Shown here in pieces: positions 9,701-22,385 of a DNA stretch of 64,000 bases. Source of the stretch: Hydractinia symbiolongicarpus (lineage: Eukaryota > Cnidaria > Hydrozoa > Anthoathecata > Hydractiniidae); assembly GCF_029227915.1 (NCBI RefSeq), contig NC_079882.1, positions 23,069,001 through 23,133,000 of the forward strand. Reading direction: 5' to 3'. The stretch's first letter is position 1. Each line of letters starts with the position of its first letter. The notes beneath the pieces were generated by a model. It did not search any database. It saw nothing but the letters and a program-made list of their open reading frames with translations, and had not been told where the DNA came from. Both the position numbers and the translations under genes were made by a program.

Positions 9701-12665
9701 CTGTAAAGATAACATTAGCCAGGCTTACTGACTGTGGTTTTAAAATAGACCTTGTGGGTGCCTTAACTCGTTAATTTTTTTCAAGTGAGGGTAGTTTTGG
9801 AAGTATTTATAACTCACATTTTACACATTTGTGACTTCAGAATTAGGAATGTTTTTGAGTTGGTGGGAAACGTTGGACTTTAAACTTTCCTTGGAATGTT
9901 CTTGCTTATTTGTTTTAAATTTTAAGCCTCTATCGTAGATTGTATTTAGGAGAAAAAAATTATTTAAAATTTCAAAATATAAGGTTGACCAAAGGGATGA
10001 TATCCCGATACTTAAATTTTGTATTAAGAGAGTTACCATCTTGGTATTTTTCAGGCAAAATGGGCGTTAGTAAACTGTATAATGAGTTTTAGTTTTAAAA
10101 TTACTTGAAAACAGTAAATAAAAATGTATTCACATCATACTAAAAACGTAGCTAGGTTTTAGAAAGGTTTGGCTATATTTTAACTTTTTTGTTACACTAG
10201 CACTACCAAAACCCTCTTTATAACTGTGGTAACTACGATTATGTCAAACTGTCAGTTAAAGCTGTAAAAGTCAACATTTTGTTGATACAAAATATTGCAG
10301 ATTTTAAGGGCGTATTTTTTGGTATATGTTAGCTAGCTGTGGCGGCGTAGAATAGTGGTTATAGTTATCGTACTCTGCGCGGGAGACTGGGGTTCGATTC
10401 CTCTTGACGGAGATTTCACATGGGCGAGTGAATGTTACCATAGCCCCGGGTTAACCCAAGCCATGTAACGGAAATTGGAGAGATGGCTCCATGTTGGCCG
10501 TTGGATGTTGCCGGGAGTTCTCTAGTAGAGCGCGGGCCCTAATTGGGTCTGCGTAGCTCAAAATGAGCATTAAATACTCTAGGACTCTCCATGGCCCCTC
10601 CTGGAAATGATAGACAGGGTATATCCCTCGATATTAGTGAGGCTAGCCATGTAAAATACGCACATCTATCTGTCTTTATGTTCTTCAAACTTGCTTATAA
10701 ACAAGCAGCATACCGAAGTTATAACTAATCTTGTTTTCATGTTATTCTGCATTTTTGCATGCATATTTCGGGGAACCAAATGAATATGATAATATGCCTT
10801 ACCAACCTTTGCAATTTAGAGAAAAATAATTATGTTATCAAGTTGTATTTAATTAACTAAATTTACCCACAGGAAAACGACTAATAGTAATGCATTTATC
10901 GCTGGTTTGACTACAACAATGCAACTAAAGTTTATTATCTAACCGGTATATAAAGGCATATTGCTCTTTGCTGGACGTCCTGCCAAGTCTAGGACTGATA
11001 GTCATGTCATAACTAGAAAAATAATGAACAAGTTAAAAGAACAGCAAATATTTTACGCCCTTTCGTTGTATATAAAGCTTGACAAATAAAAAAACTGTTC
11101 TTTTTTTAAGGGGAAATAAGATTGATTATCCATTTGCTATTCTAAAGCGATTAAAAGAGAGATAACATAGCATGTTCCTAGGCAAAAATATTCCATCGAA
11201 TAGCAATACGGGAAAGATTACCTTTAGAACGTTTTTAATTCAAAATCAAAATCTAAAGAAACTTAATCCGAGTGATTTAGTAAACATACCGCGCATCTAT
11301 GGCTTGAACATCAGCAAGGAGTTCTTTAATAGCATCACCACTGGCATCCCGTATTTCTTGAATGAGGATTAAATCATACCGTAGGACAATCTTGAAGAAA
11401 ATTAAAATTCAACATATCAAAACATAAAACCAAACCTTGCCTGCTTAAAACAAAAAGACTTGTCAAGATCTTTTTCTACTACACTGCTTTTATATCATAT
11501 TTTCATATATCATAATATTTCATATTTTTTTCGTATATCATTTCGTGGTTACTGTCGTATGTAACCACCTCCACAGGGTATTTGTATCTGCTCTGACAGG
11601 GTGGTTAGGTAATGAGCCCTGGGAACGAGTTTGGCATGGTTGGTGTCGTTTACTATACAACGCATTTAAATTTCAAATCATGGTACAGTCAATTAAGACG
11701 ATAGAATACGAAATACAAACTTACGTCTCTGAGATATTTTCTCACTTCTGCGTTAGACATCTTTGTCACCCCAAATACTTGCACATTAAATGCAGCAACA
11801 TCAAACACACCTTCATTGTTGGTTGCTTGTATGCTACGAGAAGAATATTGTTACAACGTAAATACGCTGATTATTTTATTTAACAAAAAAACAGAGTGAA
11901 TTATTGTTTGAAAATTGCCTTAATTTTGAATTTTAGTCAGCTGTTAGTCACATCTTCTTGGTCAGAAGATTAATTTTTTATATTCTTGTGCTATGTAGCT
12001 CCTGGCTTTACAGAATCATCGCCATATTTCGATATCTTTCGTTGGGTTAATATTTGAACATATTAATCATTTCAATCTATTTCTCATTAAAACTAAAATA
12101 AAAAAAATTGAATTTCCTAGGGATTTCTTAGGGATTTAATTGGGAAACGTGCTATTGCCAGACTTTTGGGGTGACGCTAAATATGGCCAAGCAACTCAAG
12201 GTTTTAATGCAACTATTTTACGGATGTTTGCTAAAAAAAATATTAAACCAATACAAAAGCAGCGATTAATATAAAATATAAGAACCAATAATTAAACATG
12301 GGAACTTATAAATTCGACGCAATAATCACCTTAGTTAAATTTAAACGAAAAGTTAATAGAAAATTAAAGTTCGAACTAACTGAGTGCAGTACGAGAAAAT
12401 ATTGGATAATTAAAATCTCAGATATAATATTTGATGATATCTGATTTAGTATTTGAGCCTAAGGAACTGTAATACAAAACACAAAGGCAACCGCAGTAAC
12501 GTTAAATCGGCTTTCAAGGAAACTATTTATTTCGATGAAACACCCATGCATTTAATTTGATTGGGAAATGTATTATACATCAAGTCGTTGAAAAGAACTA
12601 ATTTTACATAGCTACCTGTAAACGAAAACACCCAGCAGCAAAAATAACACTTGCGGTAACGTCAT
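6760..12665 (-). CDS. DNase I-family secreted endonuclease, 8 exons, with alternative last exon
   Basis: A Ca/Mg-dependent endonuclease that cuts DNA outside the cell or in the secretory path. Exons: 12616-12665, 11725-11833, 11290-11390, 10944-11012, 9032-9132, 8288-8646, 7792-7834, then either 7654-7670 or 6760-7223. Every junction is GT-AG and in phase. Residues 1-16 are a signal peptide core (MTLPQVLFLLLGVFVY). The DNase I active-site set is complete: N33, E65 (LIQEIRD), E103 (SSKEQYAFIYR), H154 (GIHTSPDDAEIE), D188 and N190 (GDFNAGC), D230 (CPYDR), D269-H270 (SDHYPV). The C193-C227 disulfide pair is kept; the small-loop cysteine pair of pancreatic DNase I is absent. The 17-bp last exon gives 282 residues, the usual family length. 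The 464-bp exon gives 431 residues, with a tail of about 153 residues that I do not recognise. A SINE lies in intron 4. Confidence 0.9.
10338..10678 (+). repeat. tRNA-derived SINE in DNase intron 4
   Basis: The head has a box A-like tagaatagtgg (10348-) and a perfect box B, ggttcgattcc (10391-10401). The head is followed by a GC-rich body of about 270 bases, ending near a tctatctgtc stretch. It lies in the intron between DNase exons 4 and 5, in the antisense direction to the gene. Confidence 0.7.
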
Positions 12666-14322
12666 GCTTCTGACACCATACGCCCTAAAGTTTTGATTCA
12701 CTGAGATCAAATGACGGAAAAAGTTAGTGAAAATACTTCTAATCGTTTGGTGTTAAAAGAATTATATTGAGTTCTATTTCTTATTGTATAACTAATTGTA
12801 ATCTATATGGACTTAATAAAGTGCAATTATTTATTCACAGAGTAATTAGCTGCCAGTGTTTCGAGATGATCGTAGCCATCGTTACAGGAAGGGAATAGTT
12901 TTTCTTATTGCTGTATTAACTACATCTAGTTTATTTTTAAGATTTGTACAAAATTTCTCCACATCGTCGATATAACCTTCAAAAAAATTCTGATTAAAAT
13001 TACATAGCTATGAATTTTAAATGATGTCAGATAACATTAACCTTTATTAGCACTGTTGACACGTAGTGTTTTTTACGCAAGAGCTTACATCATAGAATAT
13101 TCACATCTCAACCTCGTCCACAGGGGCTTATGGCTCCTTAGCCCTTATTACGGAGTGGTTGGTGGACAATTTCGTCGCTATGAAATTCATCAAAAAAGCA
13201 CAATGCCTTGGGAACGAGGTTGTTCACATCCTAGTTTTACGCGTGTACCGACAGTGGAACCTCTTTAAAGCAGACACAGAGATTTTGTTAGCTTTAGGTT
13301 TCCTCCTTGACGAAGTTTTCCCTTTTTTTGACAGGAAACGCTGATAAAATTTTACTGCAAAATCACCATTTTCCTTTCCCCTGTTAGGTAAAGAAATATT
13401 CTTAAAAGACAATTTGGCCTAAAAAATCAAAATTTGCTGAACAGAGACGTTTTTGGACTTTTTAGGCTTCACGGTAGAAGAATATAAGACATGATGACAT
13501 GATCAGGTTTAGAGAATTTTTAAGGATTGCTCTTCGATTAATTTTATATTTTTTATTTCATATGGAGTATTGAGGTTATTTGACACTCTTCCACATTTTT
13601 ATTTGAGAGCTTGCTCTATGTTTTAAAAAATCTCGAAGGGGGAGATTTGTGGGGGAAAACAGTGCTATAAAATATTCTAAAGTAGAATTGTTATTGGTAA
13701 ATTGGTAAAACTTGTGCGTTAAAAATTTAATATGAAGCTTGTTCTTTGCATAATTTGTATTCAATTCGGCCAAGGCTTCGTCTAATATCACAAGATCGAC
13801 TGAATAATTTTCGATATCGGATTTAACCTCATCCTATATATCTGTTTAATATCGCTAATTATTCGTTTATTAATAATACTCGTTGGCTATCTGTTTAAAA
13901 TGGTTGCGCGCAGCTTCATTCAGGACCCCCAATAGAGTATTTCAATCACAAGCTAACGACTAGACCCTATACTAAAAGAAATAAATCGTGTTACTGACAC
14001 ACGAAATACCGGCTAAAACGGTTTGGTGCTGACCAAGCACGAAATTTTCAAGCCGTTGCAACGGACAAATCCTTGTGGGGTTTTAAAAAACACATGCGAT
14101 TTATTTTTGCCGACTATTGTCGACGAAAGATAACTAAACTAGATCTTTTTTTTTTACGGTCCCATTTATTTGCTGGTTTACCCATTGCCTATAAACTATG
14201 TGAAAAAAAGAGAGCAAACCATTTTTGATAATTTCATAACACATACAAATTATGTAGCCAGTATTTTGACAATTATAGAACTGACTATATTTCACTTTTA
14301 ATTTATCTTTGCTTTCTTTTGT
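12666..14322. other. Spacer between DNase gene and first dehydrogenase
   Basis: It contains the DNase 5' flank. No exon, RNA gene or transposon end was recognised. A short tag ccttgggaacgaggttg (13206-13222) recurs elsewhere in the window. Confidence 0.5.
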
Positions 14323-16716
14323 TCATTCCGCAGCAGTTTCCTGATTGCGAAATACATCTGGTAAAATCTTCTCATTTTTCTTCTTCATCACTGCTGGCGT
14401 AGCATGTGGCTTTGTAAGGAAATACCCGATCCAGTCACTAATAAAAGTAGGCAACATTGACGCTATTACATAAAGCATGGCATCATATCCAACAACATAT
14501 CTAAGTTTCGGGTTTGACGACAACACTGCGTGACATATTGCATCTGTCACTTTCTTAATGTTTGATGAACCAAACTTTGATACAATTTCCTTCTCTTTCA
14601 CTAAAACTAAAAATTCAAACTTGATTAGGTTAAAAACTTAAGTTTATAATTATGTTACCCCATAGACCATTTTCGTGGTTTTGGTTCATACTAATTTTTG
14701 CGCATGCGCGCAAAATACAAATGCGGGAAAAAGTAGTAACTGTTACACGATAAGTAACAGGTGTACAAAACATTTTTTTCCCCGTGTACCTTATTCACCA
14801 GAACTTTCTTTATTTGTGTAAGAAAAAAATTAAAAAAAAAAAACATTTGAGCTGTCTAAAAATTAATTCAAAATATTACACAGAACCATGATTTTAATTT
14901 TACTCACTGTTTTCAAAATAGTCACTCCCGTATTCCTCTTTTGTAGTGGATGGCAAGCTGTTCCACAATGTTTTCCATTGTTGAGGTTGAGTTTTTACTA
15001 GATTTGTGTTAAAGATACCAGGTTCAATAATATGAACTGATACATCCCAGCATTTCATTTCGTATCTCAAACAATCAGAAAATGCTTCGCAGGCATACTT
15101 TGACATTGAATAAGCTGAACAAAGTGGTAGCGTTACTCGACCTGGAATGATTAAAATATATTATTTTAGTGAAATATTTAAGTGCATCATTTAAGCGTCA
15201 TTAGAAATAGACGTGTGTACTTCTAAAAAAATATAAAAAAACCTGTAAAATAAAATCAAAATTTCTATTGTGTTATTTTTTTTTTGTTTAAGTGGAGAGG
15301 TTGGTTGTACATATGGAGAAAGTCAACTCTTCCATCAGTTTATACTCCTAACTTGGTTAAGCCGGTATGTTTGTCATTAACCTAAGAAAGACTCGAATGA
15401 AAGAATTTCATGGCTGACTCTTCCTGAAATCCAATGCAATGATTACCTACCCGCCATACTAACAACATTAACAATTCTTCCTCCTGCTCTTTTGACCAGA
15501 GGTAGCATGGTTTTTGTTACATTGACAGTACCCCATAGATTTACATTCATGATTTTCTGCATTTCTTCGGTTGTTTGCCATTCAATGAGACCAGGTTGAA
15601 TTATGCCAGCATTATTTACTACACACCATAAACCTAGAAAGAAGAAAATGCAAGAAGCTTAACTTTTATTCTTATAAGCTATTTTTGATAAAAAAAGGGC
15701 TGATTTTTTACAAATACTTTTTTAAATGCGCGCCTCACATTTAGTTGGTTTTGACTTGACATTGATCACAAAGTGTTTTAAAAGTTTGTGGATTTCTGCA
15801 CATGCGCGCACTGCAGTAGGTAGAAAACAAAACCAGATCACTATTAATGAAATTTGTGGGTTTGAAAAGTCAAAAAAGCACTGGAACTAATCTTTTTAAC
15901 TATATTCTTTAGTTTCATTAATTTTAGGCGAATATTTCTTTTTTGAATGAATTTCTTTGAAATTTCTTTCTTTTTTTGAAAGTCAAAATCATTTTGACTT
16001 TTTCAGAGCCCTGTGAGCGGTGCAGTGTATATGTACGTAAGTTTATGATTTCCACCAATGAATTTATTTGAATCGCTGCCATTTTGAATCTGTACGCGCA
16101 TTTTTGTTTTCAATGGACATTGTGCCGCTTGGACGGACGACGGCAAAGCGCTAAATACGACGAGCTTTGTGATCGAAGTGGATTTTCACTTTTATACTAA
16201 CTGATATTGCCATATTGCCATTCTGATCTGTTTCGCAAGCACCTAACCAACATCAAAGCCTTAAATAAGCTCACTTTAAACGACGCTAAGATGTATTGCT
16301 TATAGGAAAAAGCGTGTTCTTATATTCCCCAGTAAAGACGCAAATGGAATTTAACCTTTGTCTTTGACTTCTTCTTTTATTAGTGTGTAAGTTTTGTTGA
16401 TATCATCTTGGTTTGTAACATCCATAATAAATGCATGTCCTCTAAAAGCTGGATCATCTTGTAATCTTCTCACTCCTTCCTTAGTTAAACATCCAGAGAA
16501 AACTTTCACTTTTGATGCATTTAGCTCTAGTGATGTTTTATAACCAAAACCAGAATCACAACCAGTTATTAGAACGCTTTTCGTTATTCCAGTCGCCTGA
16601 CTATTGAGACAGTTCAAAACAATGTTGAGGTTGTAAACCAAAAGTATAATGTTGACTGCGATAAACACAATAATGAATTTCCAGTTTGCAAAATAGTCAT
16701 ACAATTCGGTAAACAT
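14323..16716 (-). CDS. Membrane-anchored short-chain dehydrogenase, SDR9C type, copy 1
   Basis: An NAD(P)-dependent oxidoreductase of the branch that holds retinol dehydrogenases, HSD17B2/6 and BDH1; the substrate cannot be told from sequence. Exons: 16356-16716, 15451-15633, 14908-15141, 14323-14600; all GT-AG, phase 1 at each junction, 351 residues. Residues 12-34 form a hydrophobic N-terminal anchor, suggesting the ER membrane. The Rossmann fold is intact: TGCDSGFG at 51-58, NNAG at 127-130. The catalytic set is N152 (NLWG), S179 (VVSMAG), Y192 and K196 (YSMSK). A second family block is CEAFSDCLRYEMK, then IIEPGIF. The last exon encodes a C-terminal segment with AMLYVIASMLPTFISDWIGY that may sit on the membrane. 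A tandem paralogue lies 2.7 kb upstream of its start. Confidence 0.9.
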
Positions 16717-19434
16717 TATTCAATGTTTCTTCATTCGTTCTTCAATTCCTTTCCTTATTTATTTTTTTAGTGATTATAATATCTCCTACATATACTCTGT
16801 AAAGTAATGCACGTAACTTATTTGTTTTTTTTCTTTCATGTGTATAATAATGAATGTGTATAACTGATCACCACAAATAGAGTAATTAAAAAATAGAGTA
16901 ATTAGATTTAATGACATTGCAGTAATTAAAAATTGTCAGGGTTGCTTTTTTTAGCATTTACACGCAACGGGCTCTAATTTTACTAAACTAGTCCCCAGGG
17001 TAATTAATCTATACTAGCATTGTAAAGCTGTTACTTCAGCAAAAAAGACTTCAGAGGTTTGACAAGCACTTTGTGAATAAGGAAAACCCCATAAAAACAA
17101 ATCTAAAAGTTTGTCATATTTTACAGGCTAAACTTAATTACGATTTGTGTGGACTAATTAACAGCTATAATAAATTATTCGGTAGTTGAAATTACACTTT
17201 ATACACTGTATATTTATTTCAAAGGTTAAAACAACTTAAACACCTTTAGTATTCTGTCAGTTTAATGGCAAACCCTGCTTGATTAGCCCCATTTAATTGA
17301 CCCCCTATAATATTCTCCCTAGCCTCTATATGACCCCCATTACAACCCCTAAAACAGACTTTTTCTCCCAGCTTTCTTAGCTGTCCATAAATCAAAAATC
17401 TTAAATTCAATTCATATTCCACTTCATTTCATAACTATACGCCTAGCCTCGTTCCCAGAGCCTGATTTCGCTGGAACTGATCATCAATCAGAAGTACAAA
17501 CAGTTACTCCATTTAAAAATATGTGAAGAGTTACCATGAGTTTTTTCTTTAGAACAACAACTTACTTAAACCCTTGTAGGAATTGGTATGAAGATGGGGG
17601 TTTATTTGACAAAAATTCTTGCAAAGGGATTAACTCCCGTTGAAAAAAGCTACATAAAGAAGATGAAAGCGACATTGATATTCGCCACAATACTGCAAAT
17701 TATATCCAAAACTACATAACATTTGTCTTTTCATAAAGCCAGCTTTCATTGTATTAAATTAGACATCACATCAAAACTTAAACTTATTTAAATATTTATT
17801 TTACTATCTCTTGATCAAATTACATGTTAAATGGCTAGAGGGTTAAAGTATTAATAATACGCTCACTTAATTCGAAATTTAATAACCATTATAGCTTGAT
17901 TGACAACTGGGTTCATGTTTTTAAAACGAATGAGTCTACTTGCTAGTTAGTCAGCGAGGTTGTAAAATTTTAACAAAAAATGCTGATGTCGTCAAAACTT
18001 TTGCTGACTGAATTATCTGCAGAAAGAGTCGACTGTGTTCATGAAAGTATATACAGGACTGTATTAGCTCCTCTTTTATAACGCCCAGGGGTTAAAGGTA
18101 AATGACGCTGCGTCCAATTACATTTCTGTTCTGTTTCTACTCTGTTTCTGAATGCATTTTGTTATAGAAATCACTCTTTTTGCTTACGCTAAAATGTATG
18201 GCAAATAATTTGCGCTAATATCAATCACTAACACTGAAACTTATGTACACCATAAGGAACTATACATACGATACAATGAATGACGAATATAACCGTAAAG
18301 TTGTCCATATTAGCCAGAACACAATTAGATATGACCTGGCAATCTTTTTCAATATGCGCATCCAACCTTCGTTTTTTTTTGTTTGTTTGCTTTAGTATTT
18401 TTGCAAGCAAACTGCAGACTGAACGATTTATTTTTGTCGATAAATTTCTTTTTTCTTTTACGTGGATAATAAATACGAACTTTTTCCAAATCAACCAAGT
18501 ATTTGGATTACAAATACCTTTATTTCTGTGTATTATTTGGTCCGCAAAATTTTGCTGTCTGCAGTTAACCAAGTAACTCGAGCGCTATATTTACTGCTTG
18601 GGAAGCTCCTGGTCGGCTTTGGTATCTAAGTAATTGCTAACGATAGGAATGGTTACACTTTAATTAGTTCGACTTGCCTAAAGAGAACTTGCTTCAAGTT
18701 TAGCTACATTTTAGCACTGTCTTTAATAGCATTTAATGGTGAATAAAAGCACATAACTAGCCTGCTCATTATAGTTTTTTAAAACATGACCGTTTTTTGC
18801 CATTTTCCGGCTGATTAATGCACAATGTAATGTACTGTCAATTAACTTTTGCAATCTCGGTTCAGAATAGGTTAATTAAAATCATCCCCCCACATAAATA
18901 TGATAGCATTGGAAGCCTTTATAATTAGAACACAATAAGGTATTATTCGGTTCGACAATACCTCATCAGCAAAATAGTGGCGGCAAAAAGTCAGCAAATT
19001 TTAGCTTTGACAAAGAGTTTTTCCCCATTTTCGCTTTGCCGTCTTGTAGTGCATTACAAATCAAAATGCGTTAAAAACAAGGTTGGATATTTTTAGTTTA
19101 CCTTTCGAACTTTGAGGAAGAGAAGAGCTTCTTCTTAAAATTCTCCCACCAAAAAATCAAACTATTTTGTTGACCGCCAAAAAAGACGCTGGTAAAATTG
19201 GTTAAAAAAACTGATTAAAATTTTGCACAAGTGGTTTACCGCTAAGATAAACGCTTCTTTTGATATCTCACATTTAAGCTCGTAAATCAAAAGTATAAAT
19301 AGATATTATCATTAAAAGTTATTTCGATACAAAAATTTAATTCCACTAAAATTTTATAAATACATACCAATGACCAAAATATATACAGCAAAGTTTTTAA
19401 TTTAAGTCCACACTTCATTTACCAAATAAATAAC
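16717..19434. other. Spacer between the two dehydrogenase genes
   Basis: Noncoding in both strands as far as can be seen; the overlapping open frames at 18228-18576 on both strands have no recognisable content. It holds the 5' flank of copy 1 and the 3' flank of copy 2. The short tag cctcgttcccag (reverse of the recurrent motif) sits near 17448. Confidence 0.5.
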
Positions 19435-22295
19435 TCAAGACCCGCTTACGTTAACTAACTTCCTTTCTTTTTTTCCCTTCATAGCTTCTGGTGTTGCTTG
19501 CTTGGCGCAAAAATTGAGAATAAAATCGCCCATAAACGTCGGCAAAGTAGCAATCATTGTCCAGATCGTGTGAGCATCAAATCCAACAACGTATCGTCGT
19601 TTGGGATTGCATGATAATGTCGCGTGTTTGATTGTATTTGTAACTTTTTTAATATCGCGAGATGCCAGATCTCTCAGTAGACCATTGATGTTTTTTAAAA
19701 CTAAAGTAAAGTCGTTTCACATTTAAAGATGGATTTTCCTCAATGATTACTTTCAATATATTTGTACTTATTTTTGTCATCGCTTTCGTTGAATATGTAA
19801 CAGATATAATGTGGCCAGAGATAAAGCCATTAAGCACATAGTCTGAAGTGGTTATTCACTTTGAGTTTAATATATAAGCGGATATGTAGAGAATATCGAG
19901 ATTTATCGAATACTAAATATTGTGAAGGCGCACACATTTTTTATAGGAAACCAAGCAAACGGCCAACTAGAAAAAGGTTGTTAATTCTGAATTCATTTTA
20001 CAATAAAAATTTCTTAGTTTTGACGAAGGTTATTCAACCAAAAACACGATTGTGATATACAAGAAAGATGAAAGAATGCCTTTTATTTATTATCTAATAC
20101 AATTCCGTTAAACTTGTATATATTTTTATTTTATATTTTTGCAACTTGTAAAAGTTTCTTAATTTTTTTGAAGGTCGACTAGTCAGTTTTTTAAGAAGCA
20201 GTTGCCTTTAAAATAAAAACGGATAAGAAATTCCAATATGTAAGACTTGTAAAAACAGAAACCAAATTCAAAAATATACCTTGGTTAAAATACTCTTCTC
20301 CATAAGCTTCCTTTATTCCAATTGGTTGTTTTTTCCATATGCCTTCCCATTGATTGATCACCACATCCAATATAGGTGTCATGAACATTCCAGGTTCAAT
20401 GATATGAACCGATACGTCCCATGGCTTCATCTCATACCTCAATCCATCAGAGAATGCTTCACAAGCAAATTTAGACATCGAGTAGGCAGTATGATTTCCA
20501 AATAAAACACGACCTGTTGATGAAAAGTAACTTTTTTGTAATACTACAGCAAGTAGCGTCTCTTATGGCCTTATTCGTTCAATATATCTCATCAGTTTTC
20601 TTATTGTGATATTCTTCAGCTATTTATGCGTGTGCTGTTTTTTAGCTATTATATTTAACACACACTGTTTTTATTGAGCTTGACATTTTAATTATTACTT
20701 GTATATATAGAACATTTAGAAAAACTTAATTTATGTAACCCTTTTAATACACGGAAAGATATTCATAGACACTACAGCAAATAATACATTTGCACCAAAG
20801 TATTTGCACACCATATATATCATATCACTTCCTATTTATTGTTTGAAGAATGTTTATTTTATTTTATTTTTATTCACCTATAATAATCATTCTCATTAAT
20901 TGCTTTGATATAGCTAAGTCACACAAAAATTTGGTAACTAATTCTCTAAGATCCACAGTGCCATATATATTCGCCTAAAACGTTTTTGTACTACCCTACC
21001 TGCCATGCTGGTCACATTAACAATTCTCCCTCTTGCTCTTTTTACTAGAGGTAGCATGGTTTTTGTTACATTAACAGTACCCCAAAGATTTACATTCATA
21101 GCTTGCTGCATTTCTTCGGTTGTTTGCCAGTCAATGAGACCAGGTTGAAGAATGCCAGCATTGTTTACTACGCACCATAGTCCTACAGCAAAAATAAAAA
21201 TTCACAAATTAATTATTAAAAGACAATAAAATGTTGTTGGGTTAAGGGGATTCACTCATTGCACTTTGTCAGTAACTCGTTTTCAACCCGTGGAAAAATT
21301 ATTGGGATCGCCCGTCAGCAAATTACTTACTCTATGGGGAACCCGGAATGAAGCCAGTTCAACACACCGACTAATTACTGCATGTATTATTTCCGCGCGA
21401 ATTAATTTTTACACAACGGACTAATCAAGTATAATCCTGCGTGTTTTAATGTTCGAGTAAGTTTTTTATTTAGTTTCGAGTAAGAATCTTTTCTTAATAT
21501 TTGATTAAACTAGTCGGTAGGTGGTGGATAAATCCACGGGCTCGCTCGTCCTTTATATATCGCATTTCGTGTTTCCGTAGTACAACTTTTTTTTCTCGCA
21601 CATAAACAAAATACTGGTATTATTATATAGAGATTCTTAATATTATCTATATTAAAATACCCGTATACGTCTGTCCGTCCCTCCGTCCGTCTGTCTGTCA
21701 CGCAAAATGGTAGCTTAGCTGCGCAGGTAGCGAGACGCACGCAATGCGGTATAAAAAGGACGGGCGAACCCGTGGATTTTTCTACGGGCTAACGACTAGT
21801 TATTAGAAATTGCTTCGAATAAGATGTTTTGATGATTAATTGTAGCGTTGTATTTTTAACAATGCTAAAGTTTTTGTGACATAAGAATAAGCTAACTGAG
21901 GTTGTAAAAAAAGAAAAAAAAAACTTCGTTTTCAAGGTAAATAAATCTATACCATCATCCTGTGTTTCTTCTTTTATCAATTTATAGGCTTTATTTATAT
22001 CATCTTGATTTGTAACATCCATAATAAATGCGTGCCCTCTAAAAGCTGGATCATCTTGTAATCTTTTCACACCTTCCTTAGTTAAACATCCAGAGAAAAC
22101 TTTTACTTTTGATGCGTTTAGTTCTAGTGATGTTTTATAACCAAAACCAGAATCACAACCAGTTATTAGAACGCTTTTTGCATCTGTTGTCACTCGATTC
22201 TTGAAGTAGTTGAAAAGGTTATAAATTAAATATGATGTTATAAACGCGAGAATAAATTTCCAGTTGGCAAGAAATTCATATACTTCGGTGCACAT
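19435..22295 (-). CDS. Membrane-anchored short-chain dehydrogenase, SDR9C type, copy 2
   Basis: Tandem paralogue of the gene at 14323-16716. Exons: 21953-22295, 21000-21182, 20280-20513, 19435-19700; the two middle exons have exactly the lengths of the paralogue (183 and 234 bases) and all phases match. 341 residues. Hydrophobic anchor at about 12-31, TGCDSGFG at 45-52, NNAG in exon 2, catalytic S173 (VTSMAG), Y186 and K190 (YSMSK). Compared with copy 1, the segment after the catalytic region (RVLFGNHTAY against RVTLPLCSAY), which lines the substrate side in this fold, and the last exon differ most, so the substrate may differ. Intron 1 carries two mini-Helitrons in opposite orientation. The last-exon acceptor (tttag at 19701-19705) is inferred from phase and similarity. 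Confidence 0.88.
21510..21633 (-). mobile_element. Mini-Helitron, minus orientation, in dehydrogenase copy 2 intron 1
   Basis: Read on the minus strand, it starts TCTCTATATAATAATACC after an A and ends CTAG before a T. The 3' end carries a short gtggat/atccac hairpin. 124 bases, no coding. Confidence 0.65.
21646..21799 (+). mobile_element. Mini-Helitron, plus orientation, in dehydrogenase copy 2 intron 1
   Basis: 154 bases set between A (21645) and T (21800). The 5' end is TCTATATTAAAATACCCG; the 3' end has hairpin cccgt...acggg, then ctaacga, then CTAG. Only 12 bases separate it from the opposite-facing copy at 21510-21633. Confidence 0.8.
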
Positions 22296-22376
22296 TTTTA
22301 ATCTAATCCTGTGTATATTTACTGTGTGTTTATGCAGAGAATAAACGAAATATAAATATTAAAAACAAATTTAGCT

Positions 22377-22385
22377 CTTTTTATA
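22377..22385 (-). promoter_or_regulatory. Possible TATA box for dehydrogenase copy 2
   Basis: On the minus strand the sequence reads TATAAAAAG, about 82 bases before the start codon at 22295. Position fits a core promoter with a short 5' UTR, but such motifs are frequent in AT-rich DNA. Confidence 0.35.

Noticed and set aside
13056-13412. Several overlapping frames on both strands near 13.2 kb
   Set aside because: The frames shadow one another around a short dispersed motif, with no protein family content.
18228-18576. Complementary open frames between the dehydrogenase genes
   Set aside because: Same bases open on both strands with AT-driven composition; no family or exon signals.
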